From: Yoonia sediminilitoris
GTDB taxonomy: Bacteria; Pseudomonadota; Alphaproteobacteria; Rhodobacterales; Rhodobacteraceae
DNA length: 64,000 bases
Direction: 5' to 3'
Assembly (NCBI RefSeq): GCF_003058085.1
Contig: NZ_QBUD01000001.1
Location: 310,001-374,000 of the forward strand
Shown here: positions 43,280 to 51,981 of the stretch, one piece after another
How the letters are laid out: every line of letters begins with the position of its first letter
Position numbering within the stretch: position 1 is the stretch's first letter
Notes under the pieces: model-generated
The model's database searches: none
The model's input: the letters and a program-made list of their open reading frames with translations, nothing else
What the model was told of the DNA's origin: nothing
Made by a program: the position numbers and the translations under genes

Positions 43280-43924
43280 TCAGGTCGCTGGCGTCACATT
43301 GGACAAACGACACAAATCATCATCGCCAGCGCGATCCCAGCAGATACTTTCTGCAAAGCGCGGGCTGATGACGGTAAAGGTCTTGAACTCCACACCATCA
43401 AGATTGGGCACAATGAACGGCGAAATCGAAACCGCAAAGGGTGCATTATAAGTAGTCGTCGTTTCGACCAGAATTGCCGTGTCGCCGTCGGCGATGTCGG
43501 GCAGGGCGCTGCGCAGATTGGCAAGGTTCGCGTCAGTGTAATTGACACCAAAGCCGATATTCTCGGACCAGATTACACGGAAGACGTCATTTGCCTGCAC
43601 ATATTCATAGACGGTCACGCGCAGCTTGGACCCTTCGTAGGTATCCTCTGTCGACGTCCTGTCGGTCACGCCGGTGAGCGAGGTCAGCAAGGCATGCGCG
43701 CCATTCATATAGTCGCTGTCGACCGGTGCGTCTTCGCGGCTGAACATATCGGCGATGGTCAGACCGGCGCGTGTGCTGATCGCTTCGTCATGGTAGGCGT
43801 CGAAGTAAACGATGGTGGACAAGAGCGCCCAGACCAGAATGGGCAGACAAAGTAACAGTTCGATTGCGGCATTGCCGCTTTCATCGTCGCGGAATTCGGA
43901 AAAGATTGCACCGAGGTGCCTCAT
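43280..43924 (-). CDS. TadE/TadG-like pilus assembly protein
   Basis: This 214-residue protein starts at ATG 43924 (AGGAAGAG upstream). After a short cytosolic lead comes the TadE-type pseudopilin helix EFRDDESGNAAIELLLCLPILVWALLSTIVYFDAY, with the typical Asp/Glu-Ser-Gly-Asn-Ala-Ala processing-like region. The periplasmic remainder has no named domain. It is the last gene of a three-part TadE/TadG-like run. The ATPase and secretin genes of a full tad locus are not in the window. Confidence 0.75.
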   Translation of the reverse strand: MRHLGAIFSEFRDDESGNAAIELLLCLPILVWALLSTIVYFDAYHDEAISTRAGLTIADMFSREDAPVDSDYMNGAHALLTSLTGVTDRTSTEDTYEGSKLRVTVYEYVQANDVFRVIWSENIGFGVNYTDANLANLRSALPDIADGDTAILVETTTTYNAPFAVSISPFIVPNLDGVEFKTFTVISPRFAESICWDRAGDDDLCRLSNVTPAT

Positions 43925-43925
43925 A

Positions 43926-44501
43926 TCACTCTTCCTCTCTTCTGAAGGGTTCGACAACAAAAGCAGAGGAGGCGATCAACGCAAATGACCCGCCGGCAGC
44001 TGAATCAGAGTTGTTTTCCACAATCGCTTTCCCCAGTCCGGTGGTGGGCATCACCGGGTCAAACCGGGCGCACACGCGAAGATAGACCAATTCATTGTTA
44101 CCACCATTGGTATAGCGGACCTTTGGTGCGGCGGGATCACCCCGGTTCGCGCACAAAACGTCAGTTGGAATCGGGGTCCAGTCGCGCAGGCTGCGCGTGA
44201 CCATATCCAGCTTGAGCTGCGTGTCACAGTTGGGGATCAACAAGGCGACTTCGCAAATCCGGGCGCGCAGACGGTCGGGTGTCGGGTCGGTAATGACGCC
44301 GATGCGGACATCACGCACGGCGATATCAACGCCGCGTTCAAGCATCACATGCCGCGCCGAAACCATGCCGCTTTCGTAGATCATGCCGAAGAAAAGCATG
44401 AAAACCGGAAACACGATCACAAACTCAATCGACGTCGCACCTGCTTCGTCCTTGACGAACTTCGCGGCCCAGTACCGCACTTTCTGCGTGATATTGGTCA
44501 T
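43926..44501 (-). CDS. TadE-like pilus assembly protein
   Basis: This 191-residue protein has the TadE signature helix KDEAGATSIEFVIVFPVFMLFFGMIYESGM at residues about 17-46, followed by a periplasmic segment containing paired cysteines (ARICEVALLIPNCD; DVLCANRG). TadE-type minor pseudopilins assist Flp pilus assembly. The start overlaps the tadG stop by one base, and the stop lies one base before the next start, so the run is tightly coupled. Confidence 0.8.
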   Translation of the reverse strand: MTNITQKVRYWAAKFVKDEAGATSIEFVIVFPVFMLFFGMIYESGMVSARHVMLERGVDIAVRDVRIGVITDPTPDRLRARICEVALLIPNCDTQLKLDMVTRSLRDWTPIPTDVLCANRGDPAAPKVRYTNGGNNELVYLRVCARFDPVMPTTGLGKAIVENNSDSAAGGSFALIASSAFVVEPFRREEE

Positions 44502-45310
44502 TAATGGGTCAACCTCAAGTCTATAAGCTGTTCTGCAACAGCAGCATGGATGTTGTCCAGATCAGCACCGCTTGTTTGTTTGTAATAGATGCCTTTAAGT
44601 TCGGAAGCGCAGCAATTCATGAGCGTTTCGCCGTTTGAGGTGGCACCGGCGGCAATCCCGTAGACCACGATGTCGCGTGCTTTTGCCGTGCGGCACATCC
44701 CCTTCGACAGGCGGTCAGCCTCTGTCTCATCCTGAACATTGGTGTTGATCACATTGAAGAAGGCGCCACCGCCGGAGAAGGGGTCCGCATTACTTGGGCC
44801 GTGGGGGGCGAGTTCTCTGAGATAATATTTGAACTGACGTTGTGACGAGGTCAGGCGGTCATCGGACCGATTCCGTATCCAGGTGAGATGTTGTGTCGGG
44901 TCGCTGTCGAACAATCGACGCATCTCTGATCCCTCGTCGTAACGGGGGCTGTTTCCAGCGACATTGCTTTTCTGGCTGTCGGTCATAAGCACCATAAACG
45001 TATAGGAAGGTGCCTTTGCTTCGGCTTCGGCCGTCGCGTCCGGATAGTCGAGTGGGCGGGTCTCCCGATGGATTGCCGCGACTGTGTCAACATTCTGGAT
45101 GACTGGTCGAATGCTTGGGTCCAGCAATGAAATACCCCATTTCGCACCAGTAAAGATCGCCGTACCGCCGCGTGGCTCAAGCAGGGAAATCCGGAGCCGC
45201 AGTTCGTCTTCATCTTCGCTGATGGGCAACACACCTTCAAATTCTTTGGTCGGGCACATCTGACCATCGACTTTGGTTGAGCGCGTTGTACCGCTTGTGT
45301 TGTCTTCCAC
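44501..45310 (-). CDS. TadG-like protein, C-terminal half after an in-frame amber codon
   Basis: This 269-residue frame continues the upstream TadG-like gene in the same reading frame, after one TAG and four further codons. It contains the rest of the von Willebrand A region (PRGGTAIFTGAKWGISLLDPSIRPV; TFMVLMTDSQKSNVAGNSP) and ends with LDNIHAAVAEQLIDLRLTH. No ribosome site precedes the nominal GTG, so it is probably translated only by readthrough, or not at all. The coding quality remains good throughout, implying a recent mutation or a sequencing error. Confidence 0.6.
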   Translation of the reverse strand: MEDNTSGTTRSTKVDGQMCPTKEFEGVLPISEDEDELRLRISLLEPRGGTAIFTGAKWGISLLDPSIRPVIQNVDTVAAIHRETRPLDYPDATAEAEAKAPSYTFMVLMTDSQKSNVAGNSPRYDEGSEMRRLFDSDPTQHLTWIRNRSDDRLTSSQRQFKYYLRELAPHGPSNADPFSGGGAFFNVINTNVQDETEADRLSKGMCRTAKARDIVVYGIAAGATSNGETLMNCCASELKGIYYKQTSGADLDNIHAAVAEQLIDLRLTH

Positions 45311-45322
45311 GCCACCACGATC

Positions 45323-46324
45323 CTACAAACCGCCTACGTTGTACTGAAACGACCTGGTTTGGGTATATGTCTTGGTTGCGTACAAGGTTGTGCCGAATTC
45401 TTCTTCGTCGTCGGTTTGGCCTTTAGTTCTTGGCGCGCGCCCGCCTTCGTAGTCCGAATCTTCAAATTCGACGCACCGCGACGGGTTGCGCCAAAGTGTG
45501 GCGGCTGACAATGCTACTGTGATTTCTTCCTCGGTCTCGGGAATTTCTGCGGCGGTGCCACCGATGCCGACCAATGGGTCCGTTGTTCTTAAAGCGTCAC
45601 AAAATTCGCCGCTTAGCGCGACCTGCGAAGTATAGGCGACCAATAACAATGTCACCTGTCCGGCCGTTTCGGAGGGGATCGGGTCATAGACGAACCCACA
45701 TGCCGCTTCGCGGAGCAGTTTGATCCGGCTCACGCGCGCAAGGTTGGTTGCATTGTGATACCCGCTTCCCACGGGCGCGGGACAGCTGCGCGCGCTTGGC
45801 GTGGGCAGCGTTGCGTCGCTGACGATCTGGTCCATTGACCCGGAGATATCAAGCACAAGCGACACTGCGACCTGACCAACACCTTCGCGCGCTTCCGAGG
45901 ATGCGGGCGCGGTCAACTGGTCAATCCCGATGAACCGCAAATAGAAGGTGTCGATGTCCAATGATGAGTTCACCGGCACAAGGACATTGCCGTTATTGTC
46001 ATCGATAATTGGCTGACCCTGAATTGCCCCGTCAAAGCCTGCTTTCTGGAAATATACGGTGACAACCGCCTTTTGATCCAAGGGCTGGTCAAGGTCCGCG
46101 GCGGCGAGCACCGCGCGGTCTGCCACACTCTGGAGGAATGCGCGGCGCGATTCAAAGCGCATGAAGTCAACGGCCATACCGCCGATGACCAGCAGAAGGA
46201 TCGTCATGACAATGATGCTGCCGTCTTCTTCACGACCGAACTGGCGCAGCAAAGCGGCGCGTCTGTCGTTAAATTCGCTCCGCACACCGGTTGCGGCGGA
46301 ATTTCGCTTCAGCATCGATTTCAT
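45323..46324 (-). CDS. TadG-like protein with N-terminal anchor and MIDAS motif, truncated by amber codon
   Basis: This 333-residue frame has the Tad-type N-terminal segment LLRQFGREEDGSIIVMTILLLVIGGMAVDFMRFESRRAFLQSVADRAVLAAADLDQ and a von Willebrand A domain with the metal-ion site motif SLVLDISGSMDQI. The frame ends at TAG (45325-45323), and the next 270 codons in the same frame still encode TadG-like sequence. The full protein would be about 607 residues. It probably functions, if at all, as a periplasmic factor in Flp pilus assembly. Confidence 0.7.
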   Translation of the reverse strand: MKSMLKRNSAATGVRSEFNDRRAALLRQFGREEDGSIIVMTILLLVIGGMAVDFMRFESRRAFLQSVADRAVLAAADLDQPLDQKAVVTVYFQKAGFDGAIQGQPIIDDNNGNVLVPVNSSLDIDTFYLRFIGIDQLTAPASSEAREGVGQVAVSLVLDISGSMDQIVSDATLPTPSARSCPAPVGSGYHNATNLARVSRIKLLREAACGFVYDPIPSETAGQVTLLLVAYTSQVALSGEFCDALRTTDPLVGIGGTAAEIPETEEEITVALSAATLWRNPSRCVEFEDSDYEGGRAPRTKGQTDDEEEFGTTLYATKTYTQTRSFQYNVGGL

Positions 46325-46834
46325 CTCCGGCAGCGTTACAGATCGCCCGCGCAGTGCCTACAGTCTGGCACGCGCACTTGCCCAAGCAAAGTTTATCACT
46401 TGGCTGTGTCATTAATTGGGCAACGAAGTTACCCTCTGCGGCACACCCCCACACGAATAGCGTCAATAGGTCAAACAATGGTTTACTGTCGAACGTCGGG
46501 AAACAAGTGCAGGGCGGCATTGCCGCCAGTTTTGCATAACTATTGGGGAAATATGCATTTTTCGGCAATATTCCGCCGACGGCAATCAACAATATTCCGC
46601 CGATGCCCATCTTGACGCCGAATCGCATGAACCGCTGGCAACGGGGATCGAAGCCGCCATTCAGGCCGAGGTTTGGGGCGCGAAATAGAATAGTCGCAGC
46701 GTGCCGCTAGTTCACGTTTCCGGGCTTCTGTCGCAGCCAGTGGGCATCGCGATCCCTGCCACCGTTTTAAGATTTGCCCCGATCGCGGCTTTGTGCTTCT
46801 CGACTTTGGACGGAACAACACCGATAGTGCGCAT
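46325..46834. other. divergent intergenic region between tadG-like gene and dnaG
   Basis: About 510 bases with no supported gene. A direct repeat CAATATTCCGCCGA occurs at 46566-46579 and 46590-46603, 24 bases apart. A minus-strand frame (46269-46628) crosses it and encodes a short hydrophobic stretch, but it overlaps the tadG start and lacks a ribosome site. Confidence 0.5.
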
Positions 46835-48796
46835 ATGAGTCTACCACCCGGTTTCCTGGATGAATTGCGGTCCCGTTTGTCCCTTGGTCAAGTTGTCGGG
46901 CGCAAAGTGATGTGGGACAGCCGCAAGTCCAATCAGGGCAAGGGTGATCTGTGGGCATCTTGCCCGTTTCATCAGGAAAAGTCTGCCAGCTTTCACGTCG
47001 ATGACCGCAAAGGGTTTTATTACTGTTTTGGCTGCCATGCCAAAGGTGACGCGATTTCGTTTGTACAGGACACCGAAAATGTGGGCTTTATGGAGGCGAT
47101 CAAGATCCTTGCGGACGAGGCCGGGCTGCCCATCCCGCAGCAAGATCCCCTCGCGCAGCAAAAGGCCGACAAGCGCACCCAACTGATTGATATCATGGAG
47201 CAGGCGGTGCAATACCATCGCCTGCAATTGCAGACCGGGCAGGCCGCCGCCGCGCGTGATTATCTGGCCGGGCGCGGGCTGTCGCCGGACGCGCAGACCC
47301 GTTGGGAAATAGGCTTTGCCCCTGCGCATGGGGGCGTTATGGCGCATCTGACCGGCAAGGGCGTTGATCCCAAGCTGGTGATCGAGGCCGGGCTTGCAGC
47401 GGAAAGTGACCGTGGCGGTGCCCCCTATGACCGGTTCAGGGGCCGGATCATGTTTCCGATCCGCGATGCGCGCGGGCGCGCCATCGGCTTTGGCGGGCGG
47501 GCCATGGACCCGAACCATCCCGCCAAATACTATAACTCCCCTGAAACAGCCTTGTTCGACAAGGGCCGCAGCCTGTTCAATCACGGACCCGCCCGCGAGG
47601 CCGCCGGCAAGGGCAAGCCTTTGATCGTGGCCGAAGGCTACATGGATGTGATCGCCCTGTCAGAGGCCGGTTTTACAGCAACTGTTGCCCCATTGGGGAC
47701 CGCAATTACCGAGGACCAGTTGCGCCTGCTGTGGCGGATCGCGGCCGAACCGATCATCGCGCTGGATGGTGACAAAGCGGGATTGCGTGCCGCCATGCGG
47801 GTGATCGATATTGCACTGCCGTTGCTGCAAGCAGGCCAGTCGCTGCGCTTTGCGCTGATGCCGGATGGGCTGGACCCCGACGATCTGATCAAGCAGCAAG
47901 GCGCGAGTGCGATGCAAAAGCTGATTGATGCGGCCATTCCGATGGTCCAGCTTTTGTGGCAGCGCGAAACCGAAGGCCGGAACTTCGACAGTCCCGAACG
48001 CCGGGCCGCGCTGGACAAGGCCCTGCGTGAAAAGGTCCTTTTGATTCAGGACCCTTCGATCAGGTCGCACTATGGTCAGGCGATCAAGGATTTGCGCTGG
48101 GCACTGTTTTCTGCCCGCAAATCCGCTCCCAGACATGGCGCTCAGCGGGCATGGATGGCCAACAAAGACCCGTGGCGGCGCGAGATCAGTCCGGTGGCGA
48201 CCAGCAAGAACTCTATCCTCGGGGCCGGTGGCGCCAGCGAGGACCACCTGCGCGAGGCGGTGATCCTTGCCACGCTGATCTGCAATCCGTCGGTATCGCC
48301 TGACTTTGAAAGTGCGTTGGAACGGGTGGAATGCCGTGACCAGACACATCAGGCGATGCAGGCCTGCATCCTGCGACACCTTGGCGCAGATGACCTAAAG
48401 TCAGCCATCATCGCCGAAATCGGGGCTGCACCTCTTGAAAATCTGCTGGGCCAAAGCCATGTCGCCATTAGCCCCGCAGTGCGCAAGGCGGGAAATATGG
48501 AAACAGCACGGCTGTGCCTTGCCGAAGAGTTTGCCAAGCTGGCCGCCCGTCAGGGTCACGCCCGCGAAATTGAAGATGCTGTCGAAGATCTTAGCGGCAC
48601 AGCAGATGAAGGGGTGACGTGGCGCTTGGCGCAGGCATCTGCCGCGCTGGATAAAGCCGGGCGGGGGGACAACGAAGACAAGGCCGAATACGAGACCGGC
48701 GAAAACGGGGCCCTGATGAACAAAGACGAGCGGAGCGCATTTGATTCGCTTTTGAACCAAATCGCTTTTGAAAAAGGGTCGGCACGTTCTAAGTGA
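46835..48796 (+). CDS. dnaG: DNA primase
   Basis: DnaG synthesises RNA primers at the replication fork. The 653-residue protein contains the CHC2-type zinc finger CPFHQEKSASFHV...YYCFGCHAKGDAISFV (residues about 43-75). The N-terminal RNA-polymerase domain follows (RFRGRIMFPIRDARGRAIGFGGRAM, YYNSPETALFDKGRSLF), then the Toprim motifs IVAEGYMDVIAL and IIALDGDKAGLRAA. The C-terminal helicase-interaction domain is less conserved. ATG 46835 gives the usual MSLPPGFLDELRSRL start; the in-frame ATG at 46793 is less likely. rpoD follows 134 bases downstream. Confidence 0.94.
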   Translation: MSLPPGFLDELRSRLSLGQVVGRKVMWDSRKSNQGKGDLWASCPFHQEKSASFHVDDRKGFYYCFGCHAKGDAISFVQDTENVGFMEAIKILADEAGLPIPQQDPLAQQKADKRTQLIDIMEQAVQYHRLQLQTGQAAAARDYLAGRGLSPDAQTRWEIGFAPAHGGVMAHLTGKGVDPKLVIEAGLAAESDRGGAPYDRFRGRIMFPIRDARGRAIGFGGRAMDPNHPAKYYNSPETALFDKGRSLFNHGPAREAAGKGKPLIVAEGYMDVIALSEAGFTATVAPLGTAITEDQLRLLWRIAAEPIIALDGDKAGLRAAMRVIDIALPLLQAGQSLRFALMPDGLDPDDLIKQQGASAMQKLIDAAIPMVQLLWQRETEGRNFDSPERRAALDKALREKVLLIQDPSIRSHYGQAIKDLRWALFSARKSAPRHGAQRAWMANKDPWRREISPVATSKNSILGAGGASEDHLREAVILATLICNPSVSPDFESALERVECRDQTHQAMQACILRHLGADDLKSAIIAEIGAAPLENLLGQSHVAISPAVRKAGNMETARLCLAEEFAKLAARQGHAREIEDAVEDLSGTADEGVTWRLAQASAALDKAGRGDNEDKAEYETGENGALMNKDERSAFDSLLNQIAFEKGSARSK

Positions 48797-48839
48797 ATGT
48801 CAAAGCAACAGCCTTTAGAAACACGGCGTGCCCGACTTG

Positions 48840-48867
48840 CGAATCAATCAAATGCAGGATTGATTCG
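48840..48867 (+). promoter_or_regulatory. perfect 10-bp hairpin between dnaG and rpoD
   Basis: CGAATCAATC and GATTGATTCG pair perfectly around an 8-base loop. The related words CGAATCAGTCGAATCA follow at 48875-48890. There is no T-run, so it is not a plain terminator. It may be an mRNA processing or attenuation site, as known in dnaG-rpoD units of other proteobacteria. Confidence 0.45.
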
Positions 48868-48930
48868 ACTTAAACGAATCAGTCGAATCACTTCGACGAC
48901 GATGAAGATTTTGCGCGAAAGGTCCATTTG

Positions 48931-50928
48931 ATGGCTGCCAAAGACAACGACGATCGCAAGGACAACGACCAGGATGGCGATATCAGCCTTGATATGAGCC
49001 AGGCCGCAGTCAAAAAGATGATCGCCGATGCGCGTGAACGTGGCTACATCACTTATGACCAGCTGAACGCCGTGCTGCCGCCAGAGCAGGTATCGTCAGA
49101 CCAGATCGAAGATGTAATGTCGATGTTGTCCGAAATGGGCATTCAGGTCACCGAAGAAGAAGAGTCAGAAGAGACCGAAGAAAATCAGGGTACCACCGCC
49201 GTTGCGACTGTCGCCGGCTCGCGCGAGGTTACGCTTGGCGGGGCAGAGGCGGAAAAGCTGGACCGCACGGATGATCCGGTGCGCATGTATCTGCGCGAAA
49301 TGGGCAGTGTTGAATTGCTGTCCCGCGAAGGCGAAATCGCCATCGCCAAACGGATCGAGGCTGGCCGCAACACGATGATCCTTGGGCTGTGCGAAAGCCC
49401 TCTGACATTCCAGGCGATCACGATCTGGCGCGACGAACTTCTGTCAGAAGACATTCTGCTGCGCGATGTGATTGATCTTGAAACCACGTTCGGCAATCAG
49501 CTTGATGAAGACGGCGAAGAAACAGTTGTCGCCCCCGTGGCGAACGGCGCCGGGCCTGCTGCCGACAAACCGGAAAAGGCAGAAGCCGCGCAGGAGCTTG
49601 ACGCCGACGGCAACCCCATCGTCAAGGAAGACGACGATGATGAGGAAGATCAGGCCAATATGTCGCTTGCTGCGATGGAAGCCGCGCTCAAGCCGCGCGT
49701 GCTTGAAACGCTTGAAATTATTGCCCGCGATTTTGCCGATCTGTCCGATATGCAGGACGCGCGGATGTCTGCAACCCTGAATGAGGACTCCTCATTTTCG
49801 GACAAGCAGGAAGGCAAGTACCAGCAGTTGCGCTCTGAAATCGTGGAACTGGTGAATTCACTTCACCTGCATAACAACCGGATCGAGGCGCTGATCGACC
49901 AGCTTTACGGGATCAACCGCCGCATCATGTCAATCGACAGTGCGATGGTGAAACTCGCCGATCAGGCCCGCATCAACCGCCGCGAATTCATCGACGCATA
50001 CCGTGGCCGCGAACTGGACCCCAACTGGCTTGAGGAAATGTCAGAACGCTCTGGACGCGGCTGGCAGATGATGATCGAGAAATCGACCGGCAAGATCGAA
50101 GAATTGCGCAACGATATGGCGCAGGTCGGCCAGTATGTCGGTGTCGATATTACCGAATTCCGTCGTATCGTGCAGCAGGTCCAGAAGGGCGAAAAAGAAG
50201 CTCGTCAGGCCAAGAAGGAAATGGTCGAAGCCAACCTGCGTCTGGTGATTTCCATCGCCAAGAAATACACGAACCGTGGTCTGCAATTCCTTGATCTTAT
50301 TCAGGAAGGGAACATCGGCCTGATGAAGGCCGTGGATAAATTCGAATACCGGCGCGGCTATAAATTTTCGACCTACGCCACATGGTGGATCAGACAGGCG
50401 ATCACCCGGTCCATTGCCGATCAGGCGCGCACGATCCGTATTCCTGTGCATATGATCGAGACGATCAACAAACTGGTCCGTACCGGCCGCCAGATGCTGC
50501 ATGAAATCGGCCGTGAACCCACGCCAGAGGAATTGGCAGAAAAGCTGCAAATGCCTTTGGAAAAGGTCCGTAAGGTGATGAAGATCGCCAAGGAACCGAT
50601 TTCGCTGGAAACGCCAATTGGCGACGAGGAAGACAGCCAGCTTGGCGACTTCATCGAGGACAAGAATGCGATTCTGCCGCTGGATTCTGCCATTCAGGAG
50701 AACCTGAAGGAAACCACGACACGTGTGCTTGCATCGCTGACGCCGCGTGAAGAACGTGTGCTGCGGATGCGCTTTGGCATCGGCATGAACACCGATCACA
50801 CGCTCGAAGAAGTGGGCCAGCAATTCAGTGTGACCCGCGAGCGTATTCGTCAGATCGAGGCGAAGGCGCTGCGGAAGCTCAAGCACCCCAGCCGGAGCCG
50901 GAAACTGAGAAGTTTCTTGGACCAGTAG
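48931..50928 (+). CDS. rpoD: RNA polymerase primary sigma factor RpoD (sigma-70)
   Basis: This 665-residue housekeeping sigma factor begins with region 1.1 ([29 protein letters not shown]) and region 1.2 ([30 protein letters not shown]). An acidic non-conserved insert rich in Asp/Glu ([12 protein letters not shown]) comes next, then region 2 ([58 protein letters not shown]), region 3 and region 4 ([15 protein letters not shown]...[27 protein letters not shown]). ATG 48931 with GAAAGG upstream is preferred over TTG 48928. It is followed by a clear intrinsic terminator. Confidence 0.97.
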   Translation: MAAKDNDDRKDNDQDGDISLDMSQAAVKKMIADARERGYITYDQLNAVLPPEQVSSDQIEDVMSMLSEMGIQVTEEEESEETEENQGTTAVATVAGSREVTLGGAEAEKLDRTDDPVRMYLREMGSVELLSREGEIAIAKRIEAGRNTMILGLCESPLTFQAITIWRDELLSEDILLRDVIDLETTFGNQLDEDGEETVVAPVANGAGPAADKPEKAEAAQELDADGNPIVKEDDDDEEDQANMSLAAMEAALKPRVLETLEIIARDFADLSDMQDARMSATLNEDSSFSDKQEGKYQQLRSEIVELVNSLHLHNNRIEALIDQLYGINRRIMSIDSAMVKLADQARINRREFIDAYRGRELDPNWLEEMSERSGRGWQMMIEKSTGKIEELRNDMAQVGQYVGVDITEFRRIVQQVQKGEKEARQAKKEMVEANLRLVISIAKKYTNRGLQFLDLIQEGNIGLMKAVDKFEYRRGYKFSTYATWWIRQAITRSIADQARTIRIPVHMIETINKLVRTGRQMLHEIGREPTPEELAEKLQMPLEKVRKVMKIAKEPISLETPIGDEEDSQLGDFIEDKNAILPLDSAIQENLKETTTRVLASLTPREERVLRMRFGIGMNTDHTLEEVGQQFSVTRERIRQIEAKALRKLKHPSRSRKLRSFLDQ

Positions 50929-50937
50929 ATACCAAAG

Positions 50938-50962
50938 AAAGCGTCCCGCGGGGCGCTTTTTT
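50938..50962 (+). terminator. intrinsic terminator of rpoD
   Basis: AAAGCGTCC and GGGCGCTTT form a 9-bp stem (one G-T pair) with a 4-base loop, ending in six T. It starts 9 bases after the rpoD stop codon. Confidence 0.85.
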
Positions 50963-51249
50963 GTTGGCTGGTTTTATTGGTCTACACACCAAAGCGAACG
51001 CGGCAATATTACCTTTAATGTTGATCGCGAGATCCCGCCGATCATTCATTGTTCACTGGAAGTGATGTCTCGCCCGGCATCGCCGGCCTGCCGTTTTGTT
51101 TTGTAGCGCGGGTGCTATGGCTGCATTGAGGTGCTTTTTTTGGCTCACGCCCCACTCCTGTGCATTTACGATCACGTGATTGCGCATGTCAGCCGATTGA
51201 ACAGGCGGCGTAATGGGCGCATTTGTCTTAAAGAAAAAGGATAATCATC
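50963..51249. other. intergenic region after rpoD
   Basis: No gene is recognised. It contains a short fragment of the structured repeat seen at 13.4-13.7 kb (CGCCCGGCATCGCCGG at 51071-51086) and, near the right end, the leader of the next small gene. Confidence 0.5.
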
Positions 51250-51492
51250 ATGCCCCGCCTCACTCTGCGATCAATGGCTACACTCACGATTGTTTCTTTC
51301 GCACTTCCCGCAAACGCATACAGCACAGAGCCCGCGTATGCAGTGACAGATGCCAAGGTCACTGCGACGCATACTGTGACGTTGACCGGGGTTTGCGTGC
51401 CGCGCCTGCCACAGACACTGGCCGCGCTGCTTGCCTTGCCGCCAGCGGATGGCCAGAAAACGGCTCCGGTTTTGGCCTGTGCATCGGGCTAG
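51250..51492 (+). CDS. small exported protein of unknown function
   Basis: This 80-residue precursor has a plausible signal peptide (RLTLRSMATLTIVSFALPANA). The mature peptide of about 55 residues has two cysteines (LTGVCVPRL, VLACASG). AAAGGATAA precedes the ATG at a good distance. No family was recognised. The stop lies two bases before the YjbQ start, so it may be cotranscribed. It could also be a chance frame; coding evidence rests on the signal peptide and ribosome site. Confidence 0.5.
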   Translation: MPRLTLRSMATLTIVSFALPANAYSTEPAYAVTDAKVTATHTVTLTGVCVPRLPQTLAALLALPPADGQKTAPVLACASG

Positions 51493-51494
51493 GA

Positions 51495-51917
51495 ATGGCG
51501 GTAGAAGTCGCTATGCATACCAACTTTGATATCGCGACAGGCGGACCCGGTCTTTATGAGTTCACAACCCAAGTGAGCGGTTGGGTGCGCGGCACCGGTC
51601 TTCTTACTTTGTTCGTCCGCCATACCTCTGCCAGCCTGTTGATACAGGAAAACGCCGACCCCGAGGTGCAGACCGACCTGCAAAATTTCTTTGTAAGACT
51701 TGTCCCGCCCACGACCGACCCGTCCATGTCTTATCTGACCCACACCTATGAGGGGCCCGACGACATGCCCGCGCATATCAAGGCACCGATGCTACCCACA
51801 TCACTGTCGATCCCGGTGATTGATGGGCGCATGGCGCTGGGCACATGGCAGGGCATCTATCTGTTCGAACACCGTGATCGGCCACATCAGCGGCAGGTGA
51901 CCGGGTTATTGCAGTAA
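51495..51917 (+). CDS. YjbQ-family protein (UPF0047; secondary thiamine-phosphate synthase-like)
   Basis: This is a 140-residue single-domain protein. The family hallmarks are GLLTLFVRHTSASLLIQENADPEVQTDLQNFF, the central HTYEGPDDMPAHIK, and the C-terminal GRMALGTWQGIYLFEHRDRPHQRQV, which carry the conserved metal- or phosphate-binding His residues. Members have been reported to have weak thiamine-phosphate synthase activity, but the physiological role is open. The start could be ATG 51495 or 51513. Confidence 0.88.
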   Translation: MAVEVAMHTNFDIATGGPGLYEFTTQVSGWVRGTGLLTLFVRHTSASLLIQENADPEVQTDLQNFFVRLVPPTTDPSMSYLTHTYEGPDDMPAHIKAPMLPTSLSIPVIDGRMALGTWQGIYLFEHRDRPHQRQVTGLLQ

Positions 51918-51981
51918 TCTGCTTTTGACTTCCTGCAGTTGCTCCCGTTAATTGCGCCAACGAGGCAAATGGGATGGGCGC

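Noticed and set aside
46269..46628. Minus-strand frame with a hydrophobic N-terminus in front of the tadG-like gene
   Set aside because: It overlaps the tadG-like start by 56 bases, lacks a ribosome site, and its hydrophobic part comes from the short direct repeat.
51250..51492. Reading the long frame from 51213 as an N-terminal extension of YjbQ
   Set aside because: The extension is not homologous to the family and overlaps a better-supported small exported frame; YjbQ homologues start near 51495-51513.
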